This document shows positions 54,009 through 63,556 of a stretch of DNA of 64,000 nucleotides, in pieces. The stretch comes from Pseudooceanicola nitratireducens (GTDB taxonomy: Bacteria; Pseudomonadota; Alphaproteobacteria; Rhodobacterales; Rhodobacteraceae). Numbering within the stretch: the stretch's first letter is position 1; each line of letters begins with the position of its first letter. The translations under genes and the position numbers were made by a program. The notes beneath the pieces were generated by a model that worked only from the letters and a program-made list of their open reading frames with translations, searched no databases and was not told where the DNA came from. The stretch covers positions 62,001 through 126,000 of the forward strand of contig NZ_FNZG01000003.1 in NCBI RefSeq assembly GCF_900109195.1. Reading direction: 5' to 3'.

Positions 54009-54356
54009 ATGAGCCGGGATTTCGTGCGCCAGATCTGCCAGCCTCTGCCCGGGGCCGACTGTTCCGATCCCTGGGGCGGTGGCCATGATGCCTGGAAAGT
54101 GGGCGGCAAGATGTTTGCCTGTATCGGAGCGCTGGACCAGGGTGTCGCGGTCAAGACCAGCGACCCGGAGTTCGCCGCCATGATGATCGAGGCCGGCGAT
54201 GCAGAACGGGCGAAATACTTTCACAAAAGCTGGGTCCTGCTGCCCTGGGGCGGCGATCCCGGCCTGATGCGCGACCGGATCCTGGTGTCCTATGACATCA
54301 TCCGCGCCGGGCTGCCCAAGCGGGTGCAGGCCACGCTGCCCTCACGTGACGCGTGA
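54009..54356 (+). CDS. MmcQ/YjbR-family protein
   Basis: 115 residues. DPWGGGHDAWKVGGKMFACI is the characteristic segment of this small cyclophilin-like DNA-binding fold. The C-terminus (KSWVLLPWGGDPGLMRDRIL) is also typical. The function is not established. The ATG at 54009 starts the conserved part; the frame upstream to 53916 overlaps the start of the divergent metallophosphoesterase gene. Confidence 0.82.
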   Translation: MSRDFVRQICQPLPGADCSDPWGGGHDAWKVGGKMFACIGALDQGVAVKTSDPEFAAMMIEAGDAERAKYFHKSWVLLPWGGDPGLMRDRILVSYDIIRAGLPKRVQATLPSRDA

Positions 54357-54485
54357 TCGCCGCAGTGCCAGCCGGCGCAACAGGCGCCAACGTTTTCCGC
54401 AAAACCCAGCCTGCGCCGCCCGCTTTACTGTTGCCAAATCACGGCCAAACCCCAATCCTGCGAGCCATTGTTTCAGGAGTATTCC

Positions 54486-55301
54486 ATGCACGACCCCGGT
54501 CCCACGTTTCGCATGCTGCATCGTCCCGGCAATCCCTTTGTTCTGGCAAATTGCTGGGATGTCGGCTCGGCCCGGCTTCTGGCCGCGCTCGGGGCCGAGG
54601 CGCTGGCGACCTCCTCGGCCGCGCATGCCTTTACCCTGGGCAAGCCCGACGGCGCGGTGACGCGGGACCAGGCGCTGGCCCATGCGCAGGACATCGTGGC
54701 CGCGACGCCCCTGCCCGTTTCCGGTGATTTCGAGGATGGCTTTGGCGCCGATCCCGACACCGTGGCCGAAACCGTGCGCCTTGCGGCCGAGGCCGGGCTG
54801 GCCGGCATCTCGATCGAAGATAACCCCGCCCCGCCCGGAAAGGCCTATGACCTGAAACTGGCCACCGAACGCATCCGCGCCGGGGCCGCCGCCGCCCGTG
54901 CTTTGAAACGCGACTTCGTTCTGGTGGCCCGCGCCGACGGCATCATGAACGGCCACTACGGCATCGAAGAGGCGATCACCCGCTTGAAGGCCTTTGACGA
55001 CGCCGGGGCCGATTGCCTGTATGCGCCGATCCCGCCGACCTTCGACGACCTGGCCCGGATCTGCGCCATGACCGACACGCCGGTCAACGCGCTCGCCGCC
55101 GGGCCCTATGCCAGCTACAGCGTCGACGATTTCGCCCGCATCGGGGTTGCGCGGATCTCTCTGGGGTCGGCCCTGGCCCGCGCGGCGCAGCGCCGCGTGA
55201 TGGATGTCTTTTCCGAGATCATGGAAGACGGCAGCTTTGCCATGCTGAAAAAGACCGTCTCGGGGGATGAGGTCGACGACCTGCTGCGCCGCTACCTCTG
55301 A
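54486..55301 (+). CDS. Isocitrate lyase/PEP mutase-superfamily protein
   Basis: 271 residues. The fold is marked by LANCWDVGSARLLAALGA, SGDFEDGFGADP, and GISIEDNPAPPGKAYD. The catalytic-loop KxxxCxH motif of true isocitrate lyases is missing, as expected for the oxaloacetate decarboxylase or methylisocitrate-like members. The substrate is a small 2-oxo or C-P/C-C bond compound but cannot be assigned. CAGGAG precedes the ATG at 54486. Confidence 0.85.
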   Translation: MHDPGPTFRMLHRPGNPFVLANCWDVGSARLLAALGAEALATSSAAHAFTLGKPDGAVTRDQALAHAQDIVAATPLPVSGDFEDGFGADPDTVAETVRLAAEAGLAGISIEDNPAPPGKAYDLKLATERIRAGAAAARALKRDFVLVARADGIMNGHYGIEEAITRLKAFDDAGADCLYAPIPPTFDDLARICAMTDTPVNALAAGPYASYSVDDFARIGVARISLGSALARAAQRRVMDVFSEIMEDGSFAMLKKTVSGDEVDDLLRRYL

Positions 55302-55390
55302 CCCGGACCGATCGTTCTACCCTGTCCGCCCGGACTATTGATCCGGACACGCTAGACCTATTGTTATTGCTATTTCTGTTGGGACCACAC

Positions 55391-55714
55391 ATGCCCTTGT
55401 TTGCCTGTACCCTGTTGCCCTCCGCGCTGTTACCGATGCCCCGGGCCTTGTCCGCCCTGTGCCTGATCGGCGCGGCCCTGGCGGCGGTGCCCGCCCATGC
55501 CAACCACGTCGCCGTGATCGCCCCGAAGGACGATGGCGGATCCCAGGTCATCTGCACCGACGGCTGGGGAGGAGAGCTGTCGCGCAAAGGCGATCAGGTC
55601 TGCGTGCTGCCCCTGCGCAGCAGCCGGCCAAAGTGCCGCGACGACTGGACCATGCCCCAAGCGGCCGAGGCGCTCTGCGCTGAAACCCCGATCCCGGTGC
55701 GCCCCGCCGACTGA
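55391..55714 (+). CDS. Small secreted protein of unknown function
   Basis: 107 residues from 55391; a start at 55436 would give a more classical signal peptide (MPRALSALCLIGAALAAVPA then HA). Neither has a strong Shine-Dalgarno. The mature part (NHVAVIAPKDDGGSQVICTD then GWGG) has three cysteines and ends in a Pro-rich tail. No family is recognised. Confidence 0.55.
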   Translation: MPLFACTLLPSALLPMPRALSALCLIGAALAAVPAHANHVAVIAPKDDGGSQVICTDGWGGELSRKGDQVCVLPLRSSRPKCRDDWTMPQAAEALCAETPIPVRPAD

Positions 55715-55773
55715 CAGGCGGATTTCAGATCGAACGGTCTGCCGTCGCATCCCAACCCGGCACACACGAAAAA

Positions 55774-55799
55774 GGCCCCGTCCGTTCCAGGACGAGGCC
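55774..55799 (-). terminator. Intrinsic terminator of the second VPLPA-CTERM gene
   Basis: Minus strand GGCCTCGTCC-TGGAAC-GGACGGGGCC followed by TTTTTC, 24 bases after the stop at 55824. Confidence 0.85.
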
Positions 55800-55823
55800 C
55801 ATTCGTCGAAGGCTTGCAGAGCG

Positions 55824-57371
55824 TTAGCGGCGGGCGCGACGCATTGCACCAAAGCCGGCCAGGCCCGACAGCATCAGCACCAGGCCCGCCGGCAGCGGTA
55901 CCGCCGGGGTGGTCAGCGCGGCCAGATCGGCCTGCGTGAAATCCCCGTCCGAAAAGCGGAAGGCCTCCCACGAGGTGAGGTTCAGGAACAGGCTGTCCGT
56001 TGCACCGCTCGCCAGCAGCTCAAGACTGTAGACCGCGCCGCTCAGTGCGACCGACACCAGATCGGTGAAGGCATAGCCGCCGAAATCGAACAGGTCATTG
56101 TCCAGACCACCGTCGAACAGCGCCAGCGGATCGCCCCCCAGGGTGCCCACGGGCGTGCCGGTCAGGAAGAAACTGTCCTCTCCGGTGCCGAAATCCGCAC
56201 CGCCCAGCAGCACGCCACCGGTCAGATGCACATAGCTGTCATTGCCTGCGCCCAGGTCCATCGCAATCCCTGCGGTGCCCTCAATCGTCCCCGAGTTCTG
56301 GATGGTCTGAGCCGCCAGATTGGCCCCCTCGGTCACGTCCTTTTCGACCAGGATGCCGGTGGTGCCGGTGATCAGACCCGAGTTGGTGACCGAACTGTCG
56401 GTCGTAGAGCCGTCAAAGTCGATGCCCGCGTCGATGGTCGACCGGATGATCCCCGAGTTGATGACCACGCCGCTGTCCAGGTCCAGGCCGTCCTGCGGTT
56501 CCTGGCCCGCAACGGCGGTGTTCTCGATCAGGCCCGAGTTGGTCAGATGCACCCGTTCGCCGATCTGCACCGCATCGTCGGTGGCGTAGATGTTACCGCT
56601 GTTGACGATGACCAGATCGTCGCCCCCGGTGATGCCTTCCTTGCCGGCATAGATGTTGCCCGAGTTGGTGACATTGGCCCCGGCACCCGGCGCATGGTTC
56701 CCGCCGTCACCAACCTGGATCCCGTCCGACCCGGCGCGGATCGTGGCACTGTTGGTCACTGTGGCGTCGTCGTCGGCATTGATGCCGTCCTTGGCCGCAA
56801 AGATCGTCGCGTTGTTGATGACGGTCGACTTTTTGCCGACCTGGATCCCGTCCGAGCCCTTGCCATTGGACTGGATCGTGCCGCGGTTCCAGACATAGGC
56901 GCCGTCGTCGACGTTGATGACATCCGAATCTTCACCCGAGGTCGTGAAAGACCCGGTGTTCACGATGTTCGCACCCTCTCCGCCATCAACCGCGCGCGAT
57001 TCGTTTCCTACGGTGGTGACCATGCCCGCGTTGCTTAGCGTCAGGTTATTGCCAACCTCGATCGTCGCCGCATCGGGACCGGTGGATTTCAGGATCGTGC
57101 CCGACGACTGGGTGATGCTGCCCCCGTCGCCCAGCTCGATGATGGCCTGGCCGCCCGGATCGGCCGGATCGGTAGTGCCCACACCGGCACCGCCGGTGAT
57201 CACGACGGTGACGTTGTTGGCCGAGGGCCCGACGACGCCAGGCGCAAAGATGCCCCCGCCCGAACAGGTGACGGTGGTGCCGTCGACAACGCTCCCCGGC
57301 GTGCAGGTGGAAGACTGGGCGGTGCTGACCGATGCGATCAGGACAAGCGCAGTGGATGAGAGGTATTTCAT
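55824..57371 (-). CDS. Large secreted repeat protein with VPLPA-CTERM sorting signal
   Basis: 515 residues from the ATG at 57371, preceded by GGGGA. The signal peptide (MKYLSSTALVLIASVSTAQS) is followed by about 350 residues of degenerate 20-25-residue repeats with TNSG or VNSGNIYA turns. This pattern suggests a parallel beta-helix of the autotransporter-passenger type. A non-repetitive domain (FLTGTPVGTLGGDPLALFDG) follows, and the C-terminus AVPLPAGLVLMLSGLAGFGA then MRRARR is an exosortase-recognised signal. Likely a surface or matrix protein. No exosortase gene is in the window. Confidence 0.88.
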   Translation of the reverse strand: MKYLSSTALVLIASVSTAQSSTCTPGSVVDGTTVTCSGGGIFAPGVVGPSANNVTVVITGGAGVGTTDPADPGGQAIIELGDGGSITQSSGTILKSTGPDAATIEVGNNLTLSNAGMVTTVGNESRAVDGGEGANIVNTGSFTTSGEDSDVINVDDGAYVWNRGTIQSNGKGSDGIQVGKKSTVINNATIFAAKDGINADDDATVTNSATIRAGSDGIQVGDGGNHAPGAGANVTNSGNIYAGKEGITGGDDLVIVNSGNIYATDDAVQIGERVHLTNSGLIENTAVAGQEPQDGLDLDSGVVINSGIIRSTIDAGIDFDGSTTDSSVTNSGLITGTTGILVEKDVTEGANLAAQTIQNSGTIEGTAGIAMDLGAGNDSYVHLTGGVLLGGADFGTGEDSFFLTGTPVGTLGGDPLALFDGGLDNDLFDFGGYAFTDLVSVALSGAVYSLELLASGATDSLFLNLTSWEAFRFSDGDFTQADLAALTTPAVPLPAGLVLMLSGLAGFGAMRRARR

Positions 57372-57614
57372 GGAAATCGTCCCCGGTTGAATGACTGATT
57401 TAAAAACAATGGGTGGTGAGGCCACCCGGTACTGAATACGCGGCAGATTGGCAGCCATAGGCGATTCAGGCAAAGCTTTTGTGACATCCGCCCTGGAAAA
57501 GCCGCATTTCCATTTTCGAAACGAAAGTATCCCGGATTTGGAATGTGAAACAGGCACTTGGAATGTCCGGCGCTTCCCCTTGGCACCGCAAATGCCCGGA
57601 CGCCTGCAAATGAA

Positions 57615-57647
57615 AAACGCCGCCCCGATGATCCCGGGACGGCGTTT
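57615..57647 (-). terminator. Intrinsic terminator of the pdh operon
   Basis: AAACGCCG...CGGCGTTT with an extended CCCG/CGGG core. On the minus strand it is followed by TT. It lies about 60 bases after the pdhC stop. The remaining 334-bp gap 57372-57705 shows nothing more I can support. Confidence 0.7.
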
Positions 57648-57705
57648 CATTTCAATCGGATCCGTCGGCGCATTCCCCTGCGGATCCGGAATGGTGACCC
57701 TGCGA

Positions 57706-59019
57706 TCAGGCCAGCATGGCCATCGGGTTTTCCAGTCCGTCGACAATCGCCTGCAGCAGTTCCGCCCCAAGCGCGCCGTCGATGACCCGGTGATCGACCG
57801 ACAGCGTGACGGACATGACCGTCGCGACCTCGACCTGGCCCTCGGCGTTTACAACAGGCTTCTTCACACCCGCGCCCACGGCCAGGATGGCCCCGTGCGG
57901 CGGGTTGATCACCGCGTCGAAGTTGTCGATGCCGAACATCCCGAGGTTCGAGATCGCAAAGGCCCCGCCCTGGTATTCATGCGGTGCCAGCTTCTTGTTG
58001 CGCGCGCGGCCCGCCAGGTCCTTCATCTCGGACGACAGCGAGGACAGCGATTTGCTGTCGGCGTCCTTCAGGACCGGCGTGAACAGCCCGCCCTCGATCG
58101 CCACGGCCACGGCCACGTCCGACGGCTTCAGCTTCAGCACCCGGTCGCCCGCCCAGACGGCGTTGGCATCGGGCACCTGCTGCAGCGCCAGCGCGCAGGC
58201 CTTGATGATGAAGTCGTTGACCGACAGTTTCACGCCCCGCGGTTCCAGCTGCTTGTTCAGCTGGCTGCGGAAGGACATCAGGGCATCCAGCTTGATGTCG
58301 CGGCGCAGGTAGAAATGCGGGATGGTCTGCTTGGCCTCGGTCAGGCGGGCGGCAATGGTCTTGCGCATCCCGTCCAGCTTGACCTCGTCAAACTCGCGGT
58401 CGGCGTACATCTTCAGCACCGCCTCGGTCGAGGGGCCGGCCGGTATCGACGCCGCAGCTGCCGCCGCCGGAGCAGACGCCGCCGCCTTGGCCGGAGCCTC
58501 GGCCTGCGCGGCCTCAACGTCGGCCTTCACGATCCGCCCATGCGGGCCCGAACCCTTGAGTCCGGCCAGATCCAGACCCTTCTGCGCCGCGATCCGCCGC
58601 GCCAGCGGCGAGGCGAAGACGCGATTGCCATCCGCCCCCTTGGGCGCGGCAGGCGCAGCAGGAGCCGCCTGCGCGGGCGCTTCGGCAGGGGCGTCCCCGG
58701 CCGAGGCGGGCGTGGCCGCGCCCGACGAGGCCGCCGGGGCCGCCGGCGCAGCAGACGAGATATCGCCCGCCGACTCACCCTCCTCAAGCAGCACGGCAAT
58801 GGGCGAATTGACCTTCACCCCTTCGCTGCCCTCGGGCACCAGGATCTTGCCAATGACGCCTTCGTCCACGGCTTCGAATTCCATCGTCGCCTTGTCGGTC
58901 TCGATCTCGGCCAGCAGGTCGCCCGAGGATACGGTGTCGCCCTCCTTGACCAGCCATTTGGCCAGCGTGCCTTCCTCCATGGTCGGCGACAGCGCGGGCA
59001 TCAGGATTTCCGTTGGCAT
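57706..59019 (-). CDS. pdhC: Pyruvate dehydrogenase complex E2, dihydrolipoyl acetyltransferase
   Basis: 437 residues. One lipoyl domain (1-77, lipoyl Lys in ETDKATMEF) is followed by an Ala/Pro linker, the E3/E1-binding domain ([20 protein letters not shown] near residue 135) and the acyltransferase core, with [15 protein letters not shown] carrying the catalytic His and Asp. It moves acetyl from E1 to CoA. GGAGG precedes the ATG. It is the third gene of the pdhABC operon. Confidence 0.97.
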   Translation of the reverse strand: MPTEILMPALSPTMEEGTLAKWLVKEGDTVSSGDLLAEIETDKATMEFEAVDEGVIGKILVPEGSEGVKVNSPIAVLLEEGESAGDISSAAPAAPAASSGAATPASAGDAPAEAPAQAAPAAPAAPKGADGNRVFASPLARRIAAQKGLDLAGLKGSGPHGRIVKADVEAAQAEAPAKAAASAPAAAAAASIPAGPSTEAVLKMYADREFDEVKLDGMRKTIAARLTEAKQTIPHFYLRRDIKLDALMSFRSQLNKQLEPRGVKLSVNDFIIKACALALQQVPDANAVWAGDRVLKLKPSDVAVAVAIEGGLFTPVLKDADSKSLSSLSSEMKDLAGRARNKKLAPHEYQGGAFAISNLGMFGIDNFDAVINPPHGAILAVGAGVKKPVVNAEGQVEVATVMSVTLSVDHRVIDGALGAELLQAIVDGLENPMAMLA

Positions 59020-59031
59020 CGCGTGTCCTCC

Positions 59032-60405
59032 TTACCGGTAGGTGACTTGCTTGACCGCTTCCATCACCTCGGCGGTGGTGGTCAGGGCCAGCTTTTCCAG
59101 GTTCGCCGCATAGGGCATGGGAACGTCCTTGCCCGTGCAGTTGATCACCGGGGCGTCCAGATAATCAAAGGCGTTCTGCATGATATAGGCCGACAGGTGG
59201 TTGCCGATCGACGCCACGGGGAAGCCTTCCTCGACCGTGACGCAGCGGTTGGTCTTCATCACCGATGCGATCACCGTGTCATAGTCGATGGGCCGCAGGG
59301 TCCGCAGGTCGATGACCTCGGCCTCGATCCCCTCTTCCGCCAGCTTCTCCGCCGCTTCCAGCGCATAGGTCATGCCGATGCCCCAGGACACGATGGTCAC
59401 GTCGGTGCCCTCGCGCCAGATCTTGGCCTTGCCGAAGGGGATGGTGAAATCATCCAGCACCGGAACCTCGAAGCTTTTGCCATAGAGGATCTCGTTTTCC
59501 AGGAAGATCACCGGGTTGGGATCGCGGATCGCCTGTTTCAGCAGACCCTTGGCATCGGCCGCCGAATAGGGCTGCACGACCTTGAGGCCCGGGATATGCG
59601 CGTACCAGGCACCGTAGTCCTGGGAATGCTGCGCGCCCACGCGGGCGGCGGCACCGTTCGGACCACGGAAGACCATGGGCGCGCCCATCTGCCCGCCGGA
59701 CATATACAGCGTCTTGGCGGCCGAGTTGATGATCTGGTCGATCGCCTGCATGGCGAAGTTGAAGGTCATGAATTCGACGATCGGACGCAGGCCGCCAAAG
59801 GCCGCGCCGACACCGATGCCCGCGAACCCGTGTTCGGTGATCGGCGTGTCGATGACGCGCTTGGCGCCGAATTCGTCCAGCAATCCTTGCGTGACCTTAT
59901 AGGCCCCCTGATACTCCGCGACCTCTTCGCCCATGACAAAGACGTTTGCGTCGGCGCGCATCTCTTCGGCCATGGCATCCCGCAGCGCTTCGCGCACGGT
60001 CTGGGTCTTCATCTCGGTGCCTTCCGGCCAGTCGGGGCTGCGGTCGGCCTTGGGGGCCTCGGGGGCCTTTGCCTGGGCGGGGGCCTTTTCCTCGGCCTTC
60101 GGGGCCTCGTCGGCCTCCTTGGCCGCAGGGGCCGACGCCGCGCCGATGTCATCGGCGCTTTCGCCTTCCTCAAGCAGAACGGCGATGGCGGTGTTGACCT
60201 TCACGCCCTCGGTGCCCTCGGCCACCAGGATCTTGCCGATCACGCCTTCGTCTACGGCTTCGAATTCCATCGTCGCCTTGTCGGTCTCGATCTCGGCCAG
60301 GATGTCACCCGAGGAAACGGTGTCGCCCTCTTTCACCAGCCATTTCGCCAGCGTGCCCTCTTCCATGGTCGGCGACAGGGCCGGCATCAATACTTCTGTT
60401 GCCAT
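59032..60405 (-). CDS. pdhB: Pyruvate dehydrogenase E1 component, beta subunit, with N-terminal lipoyl domain
   Basis: 457 residues. The first 78 residues are a lipoyl domain nearly identical to that of pdhC ([20 protein letters not shown]), joined by a Lys/Ala/Glu/Pro linker to the E1-beta body ([29 protein letters not shown]). The lipoyl-E1-beta fusion is a known alphaproteobacterial variant. It forms the E1 heterotetramer with pdhA. Starts one base after the pdhA stop; GGAGG precedes the ATG at 60405. Confidence 0.97.
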   Translation of the reverse strand: MATEVLMPALSPTMEEGTLAKWLVKEGDTVSSGDILAEIETDKATMEFEAVDEGVIGKILVAEGTEGVKVNTAIAVLLEEGESADDIGAASAPAAKEADEAPKAEEKAPAQAKAPEAPKADRSPDWPEGTEMKTQTVREALRDAMAEEMRADANVFVMGEEVAEYQGAYKVTQGLLDEFGAKRVIDTPITEHGFAGIGVGAAFGGLRPIVEFMTFNFAMQAIDQIINSAAKTLYMSGGQMGAPMVFRGPNGAAARVGAQHSQDYGAWYAHIPGLKVVQPYSAADAKGLLKQAIRDPNPVIFLENEILYGKSFEVPVLDDFTIPFGKAKIWREGTDVTIVSWGIGMTYALEAAEKLAEEGIEAEVIDLRTLRPIDYDTVIASVMKTNRCVTVEEGFPVASIGNHLSAYIMQNAFDYLDAPVINCTGKDVPMPYAANLEKLALTTTAEVMEAVKQVTYR

Positions 60406-60406
60406 C

Positions 60407-61438
60407 TCAGGCCTCCTCGGTCTCGATCGCGTCGCCCTGCGGCAGGACGTCGGCGTAGATATCGGTGTACAGCTCGTCCAGCGACGGCTCGGGGCTTTCC
60501 TTGGCAAAGTCGGCCGACTTGTTCACGATATCCTTGATTTCCTTGTCGATCGCCTTCAGGTCGTCTTCGGTCGCATGGCCGCCGTCCAGCAGCATGTGGC
60601 GCACGCGTTCGATGGCGTCCTTCTCTTCGCGCATCTTCTGCACTTCTTCGCGGGTCCGGTATTTCGCCGGGTCCGACATCGAATGGCCGCGATAGCGATA
60701 GGTCTTGATCTCAAGGATATACGGCCCCTTGCCCGAACGGCAGTGCCCCACGGCCTTTTCGCCGGCTTCCTTGACGGCCAGAACGTCCATTCCGTCGACC
60801 ACCTGACCAGGGATGCCGAAGGCTTCGCCACGGGTGTAGATGTCCGCCGAAGAGGTCGAGCGCTGCTGCGACGTGCCCATGGCGTATTGGTTGTTCTCGA
60901 TCACGAAGACCACCGGCAGTTTCCACAGGGCGGCCATGTTGAAGGTCTCGTAGACCTGGCCCTGGTTCGCCGCACCGTCACCGAAATAGGCGAAGGTCAC
61001 GCGCTTGTTGTCCAGGTACTTGTCGGCAAAGGCCAGCCCGGCCCCGATCGGAACCTGCGCGCCCACGATGCCATGGCCGCCGTAGAAATGCTTTTCCTTG
61101 GAGAACATGTGCATAGAGCCGCCCTTCCCCTTGGAATAGCCGCCCTCGCGCCCGGTCAGTTCGGCCATGACGCCGTCGGGGTCCATGCCACAGGCCAGCA
61201 TGTGGCCGTGGTCGCGGTACGAGGTCACGCGCTTGTCGCCCTCTTCCGCGGCTGCTTCCAGCCCGACCACCACGGCCTCCTGGCCGATGTAAAGGTGACA
61301 GAAGCCGCCGATCAGGCCCATGCCGTACAATTGGCCGGCCTTTTCCTCGAACCGGCGGATCAACAGCATGTCGCGATAATAGGATTTCAACTCGTCCGCT
61401 GAGACATTGCTCTTCGCGGCGGATTTGCGGGTCGCCAT
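60407..61438 (-). CDS. pdhA: Pyruvate dehydrogenase E1 component, alpha subunit
   Basis: 343 residues. The thiamine diphosphate motif is [20 protein letters not shown], ending in ENN. The phosphorylation-loop-like region is [13 protein letters not shown]. It decarboxylates pyruvate. GGAGGAGG precedes the ATG. It is the first gene of pdhABC, with a 22-bp palindrome 19 bases upstream. Confidence 0.97.
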   Translation of the reverse strand: MATRKSAAKSNVSADELKSYYRDMLLIRRFEEKAGQLYGMGLIGGFCHLYIGQEAVVVGLEAAAEEGDKRVTSYRDHGHMLACGMDPDGVMAELTGREGGYSKGKGGSMHMFSKEKHFYGGHGIVGAQVPIGAGLAFADKYLDNKRVTFAYFGDGAANQGQVYETFNMAALWKLPVVFVIENNQYAMGTSQQRSTSSADIYTRGEAFGIPGQVVDGMDVLAVKEAGEKAVGHCRSGKGPYILEIKTYRYRGHSMSDPAKYRTREEVQKMREEKDAIERVRHMLLDGGHATEDDLKAIDKEIKDIVNKSADFAKESPEPSLDELYTDIYADVLPQGDAIETEEA

Positions 61439-61456
61439 TCGGGCCTCCTCCGATCC

Positions 61457-61478
61457 GATAGTTTAACGTTGAACTATC
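61457..61478. promoter_or_regulatory. Near-perfect palindromic operator upstream of pdhA
   Basis: GATAGTTTAACGTTGAACTA then TC is palindromic at 20 of 22 positions and centred on AACGTT. It lies 19-40 bases upstream of the pdhA ATG, where a repressor would block transcription. The regulator is not known from this sequence. Confidence 0.6.
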
Positions 61479-61596
61479 TCATAAAGCATTTCTCACGATC
61501 ATGCGAGACTCAATTTCGCCAAACGCCCGGATCTGTTGAAAACCGCCTGCTTGGCGGGCGCAAACCGCGCCCAGACACGTTGATGCGTGCAATCAA

Positions 61597-61624
61597 AAGC
61601 CCCGTCAGCCGGGCTGCGGGGCTT
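61597..61624 (-). terminator. Intrinsic terminator of ftsB
   Basis: Minus strand AAGCCCCG-CAGCCCGGCTGA-CGGGGCTT followed by TT, about 65 bases after the ftsB stop. It separates ftsB from pdhA. Confidence 0.8.
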
Positions 61625-61688
61625 GGATCAGATGGTAAAGGAAAGCACCCTGCGGCGCAAAACGCCCGATGGCTTACCGCCCGAAACC

Positions 61689-61991
61689 TTAGCGAATAAC
61701 GATCTCGTCGGACCGCATAAGCCCCAGCACATCGCGGGCCTGCTGGTCCAGCAGGTCGAGATCCAGGTAATCGTCCGAAAGCCGGCTGGTCAGGTTTTCC
61801 ATCCGGGCGATCTGCCCGTCCAGATCCTCAAGCTGCGCGGCCAGCGCGTCGCGATCCGCCTTGATCTCGACGCGGCGGAACAGCCCCATGTCGCCCTGAA
61901 CGGCGGCAAAGGTGAAATACAGCCCAACACAGAAAACACCTGCGATATAGATCAGCCCCGCAAAGGCGGGACGTCCCGAATTGCTCATCAT
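61689..61991 (-). CDS. ftsB: Septum formation initiator FtsB/DivIC-like protein
   Basis: 100 residues. One N-terminal helix (FAGLIYIAGVFCVGLYFTFA) is followed by a coiled coil (IKADRDALAAQLEDLDGQIA, then RMENLTSRLSDDYLDLDLLD). This is the FtsB/DivIC plan for the FtsQLB divisome complex. The second ATG at 61988 is an alternative start. Its position upstream of pdhA is conserved in many alphaproteobacteria. Confidence 0.85.
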   Translation of the reverse strand: MMSNSGRPAFAGLIYIAGVFCVGLYFTFAAVQGDMGLFRRVEIKADRDALAAQLEDLDGQIARMENLTSRLSDDYLDLDLLDQQARDVLGLMRSDEIVIR

Positions 61992-62110
61992 GCCCTCACT
62001 CCGCCTCTTCCGGGCGGTAGATGTATCATGCCACAAGCGATTCGCCCTGGGAATCCCTTTTTTCACTGGCGGCAGAAGCGTGGCAATAACGCACGAACCG
62101 GAGAATGACC

Positions 62111-62503
62111 ATGCCCCAATCCATCGCCCATATCGCCCTGGTCGTGCGCGATTATGACGAGGCGATCGCCTGGTATCGCGACATGCTGGGCTTCACCTTG
62201 GTCGAGGATACCTGCCAGCCCGAACAGGACAAGAGATGGGTCCTGATCGCCCCGCCGGGATCGCAGGGCACGTCGCTTTTGCTGGCCCGTGCGTCAAACG
62301 ACAGGCAGGCCGATTTCATCGGCGACCAGGCCGGCGGCCGTGTCTTCCTGTTTCTTCAGACGGATGATTTCTGGCGCGATTACAAGGCCATGCAGGACCG
62401 TGGTGTGACCTTCACGCGCGACCCCAAGACCGCGCCCTATGGCACCGTTGCGGTGTTCCGCGACCTCTATGGCACGCTTTGGGACCTGGTCGAATTCACA
62501 TGA
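62111..62503 (+). CDS. VOC-family (glyoxalase/dioxygenase-like) protein
   Basis: 130 residues in two beta-alpha-beta-beta-beta modules (IAHIALVVRDYDEAIAWYRD, and the second ending GTVAVFRDLYGTLWDLVEF). His and Glu metal ligands are at the usual places. The reaction is unknown. The ATG at 62111 is favoured over 62105 because GGAG then sits at the right distance. Confidence 0.85.
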   Translation: MPQSIAHIALVVRDYDEAIAWYRDMLGFTLVEDTCQPEQDKRWVLIAPPGSQGTSLLLARASNDRQADFIGDQAGGRVFLFLQTDDFWRDYKAMQDRGVTFTRDPKTAPYGTVAVFRDLYGTLWDLVEFT

Positions 62504-62504
62504 A

Positions 62505-62529
62505 AAAGGGGCGCAGACCGCGCCCCTTT
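62505..62529. terminator. Bidirectional terminator between VOC and aldolase genes
   Basis: AAAGGGGCGC-AGACC-GCGCCCCTTT, flanked by A- and T-runs, between convergent stops. Confidence 0.9.
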
Positions 62530-62554
62530 GCAGATCTCAAACCGGACCGAAGGA

Positions 62555-63448
62555 TCAGCCGGCGACGGATGCGCCGTGGATCTCTTCGATGGTGGCGGCC
62601 AGGACCGCGTCGAAATCCGCGTCCGACTGCTGGGCCGACAGACCTTCGGTCAGGGCGCGGCTGAAGGATGCGATCATGCCGGTCTGTTTCGCCAGGCGGG
62701 TGTTCGCCTCTTCGCGGGAATAGCCGCCCGACAGCGCCACGACCTTGATGACCCGGGGGTGATCCACCAGCGGCTTGTAAAGGTTTTCGACCTCGGGCAG
62801 CGTCAGCTTCAGCATGACATTCTGATCCTCGGACAGCGCGTTCAGCTGTTCTTCGATCTCGGCGCGCAGGATCGCCTCGGCCTCGGCCTTGTCGGCGATG
62901 GTGATCGTCACCTCGGGCTCGATGATCGGCACAAGGCCATGGCCCAAGATCTGCTTGCCCACCTCGAACTGCTGCGCCACCACGGCGCGGATGCCTTCGG
63001 GGTTGGCGGCCGAAATCACAGACCGCATCTTGGTGCCGAAGATCCCCTTCGACACGCCCTTTTCCAGAAGCGCGTCCAGATCGGGCATGGGCTTCATCAC
63101 CTGCACGCCGCCCTCTTCGTCAGCCAGGCCCTTGTCGACCTTCAGGAAGGGCACGACGCGGCGCTTGTCCCACAGGTATTCGGCCGTCGGGATGCCGTCG
63201 ATCTCACCGTCCATGGTGCGTTCGAACAGGATCGCGCCCACGACCTTGTCGCCGGTGAAGGCGGGCGACTTGATGATCCGCGCGCGCATGTCGTGGATCA
63301 GGCCGAACATCTCGTCATCGTTGGAATAGGCATCTTCTTCAACGCCATAAAGCTTCAACGCCTTGGGGGTCGAGCCGCCCGACTGGTCCAGCGCCGCAAT
63401 AAATCCGTGGCCGTTGGCAATCTGCTGTGTCTGTTGTTGCTTGGTCAT
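62555..63448 (-). CDS. Class I fructose-bisphosphate aldolase
   Basis: 297 residues. [20 protein letters not shown] near the N-terminus and [11 protein letters not shown] in the middle are conserved, with the Schiff-base Lys expected further on ([12 protein letters not shown]). It splits fructose-1,6-bisphosphate into DHAP and glyceraldehyde-3-phosphate without metal. It lies 108 bases downstream of pgk on the same strand, so the two may be co-transcribed. Confidence 0.95.
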   Translation of the reverse strand: MTKQQQTQQIANGHGFIAALDQSGGSTPKALKLYGVEEDAYSNDDEMFGLIHDMRARIIKSPAFTGDKVVGAILFERTMDGEIDGIPTAEYLWDKRRVVPFLKVDKGLADEEGGVQVMKPMPDLDALLEKGVSKGIFGTKMRSVISAANPEGIRAVVAQQFEVGKQILGHGLVPIIEPEVTITIADKAEAEAILRAEIEEQLNALSEDQNVMLKLTLPEVENLYKPLVDHPRVIKVVALSGGYSREEANTRLAKQTGMIASFSRALTEGLSAQQSDADFDAVLAATIEEIHGASVAG

Positions 63449-63556
63449 CCCTGAACCCTGTCTGTTTGAAATCCGCCCGGCCCGCGGCCCGGCTTCCTTT
63501 TACGATCCGGCCGAAGGGTAGGACGCTGCCGCCCCCTCTGGCCAGTGTTTTGCTGT

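Noticed and set aside
57448-60537. A 1029-codon open frame antisense to pdhC and pdhB
   Set aside because: It is the complement of two certain genes; its apparent repeats mirror the two lipoyl domains.
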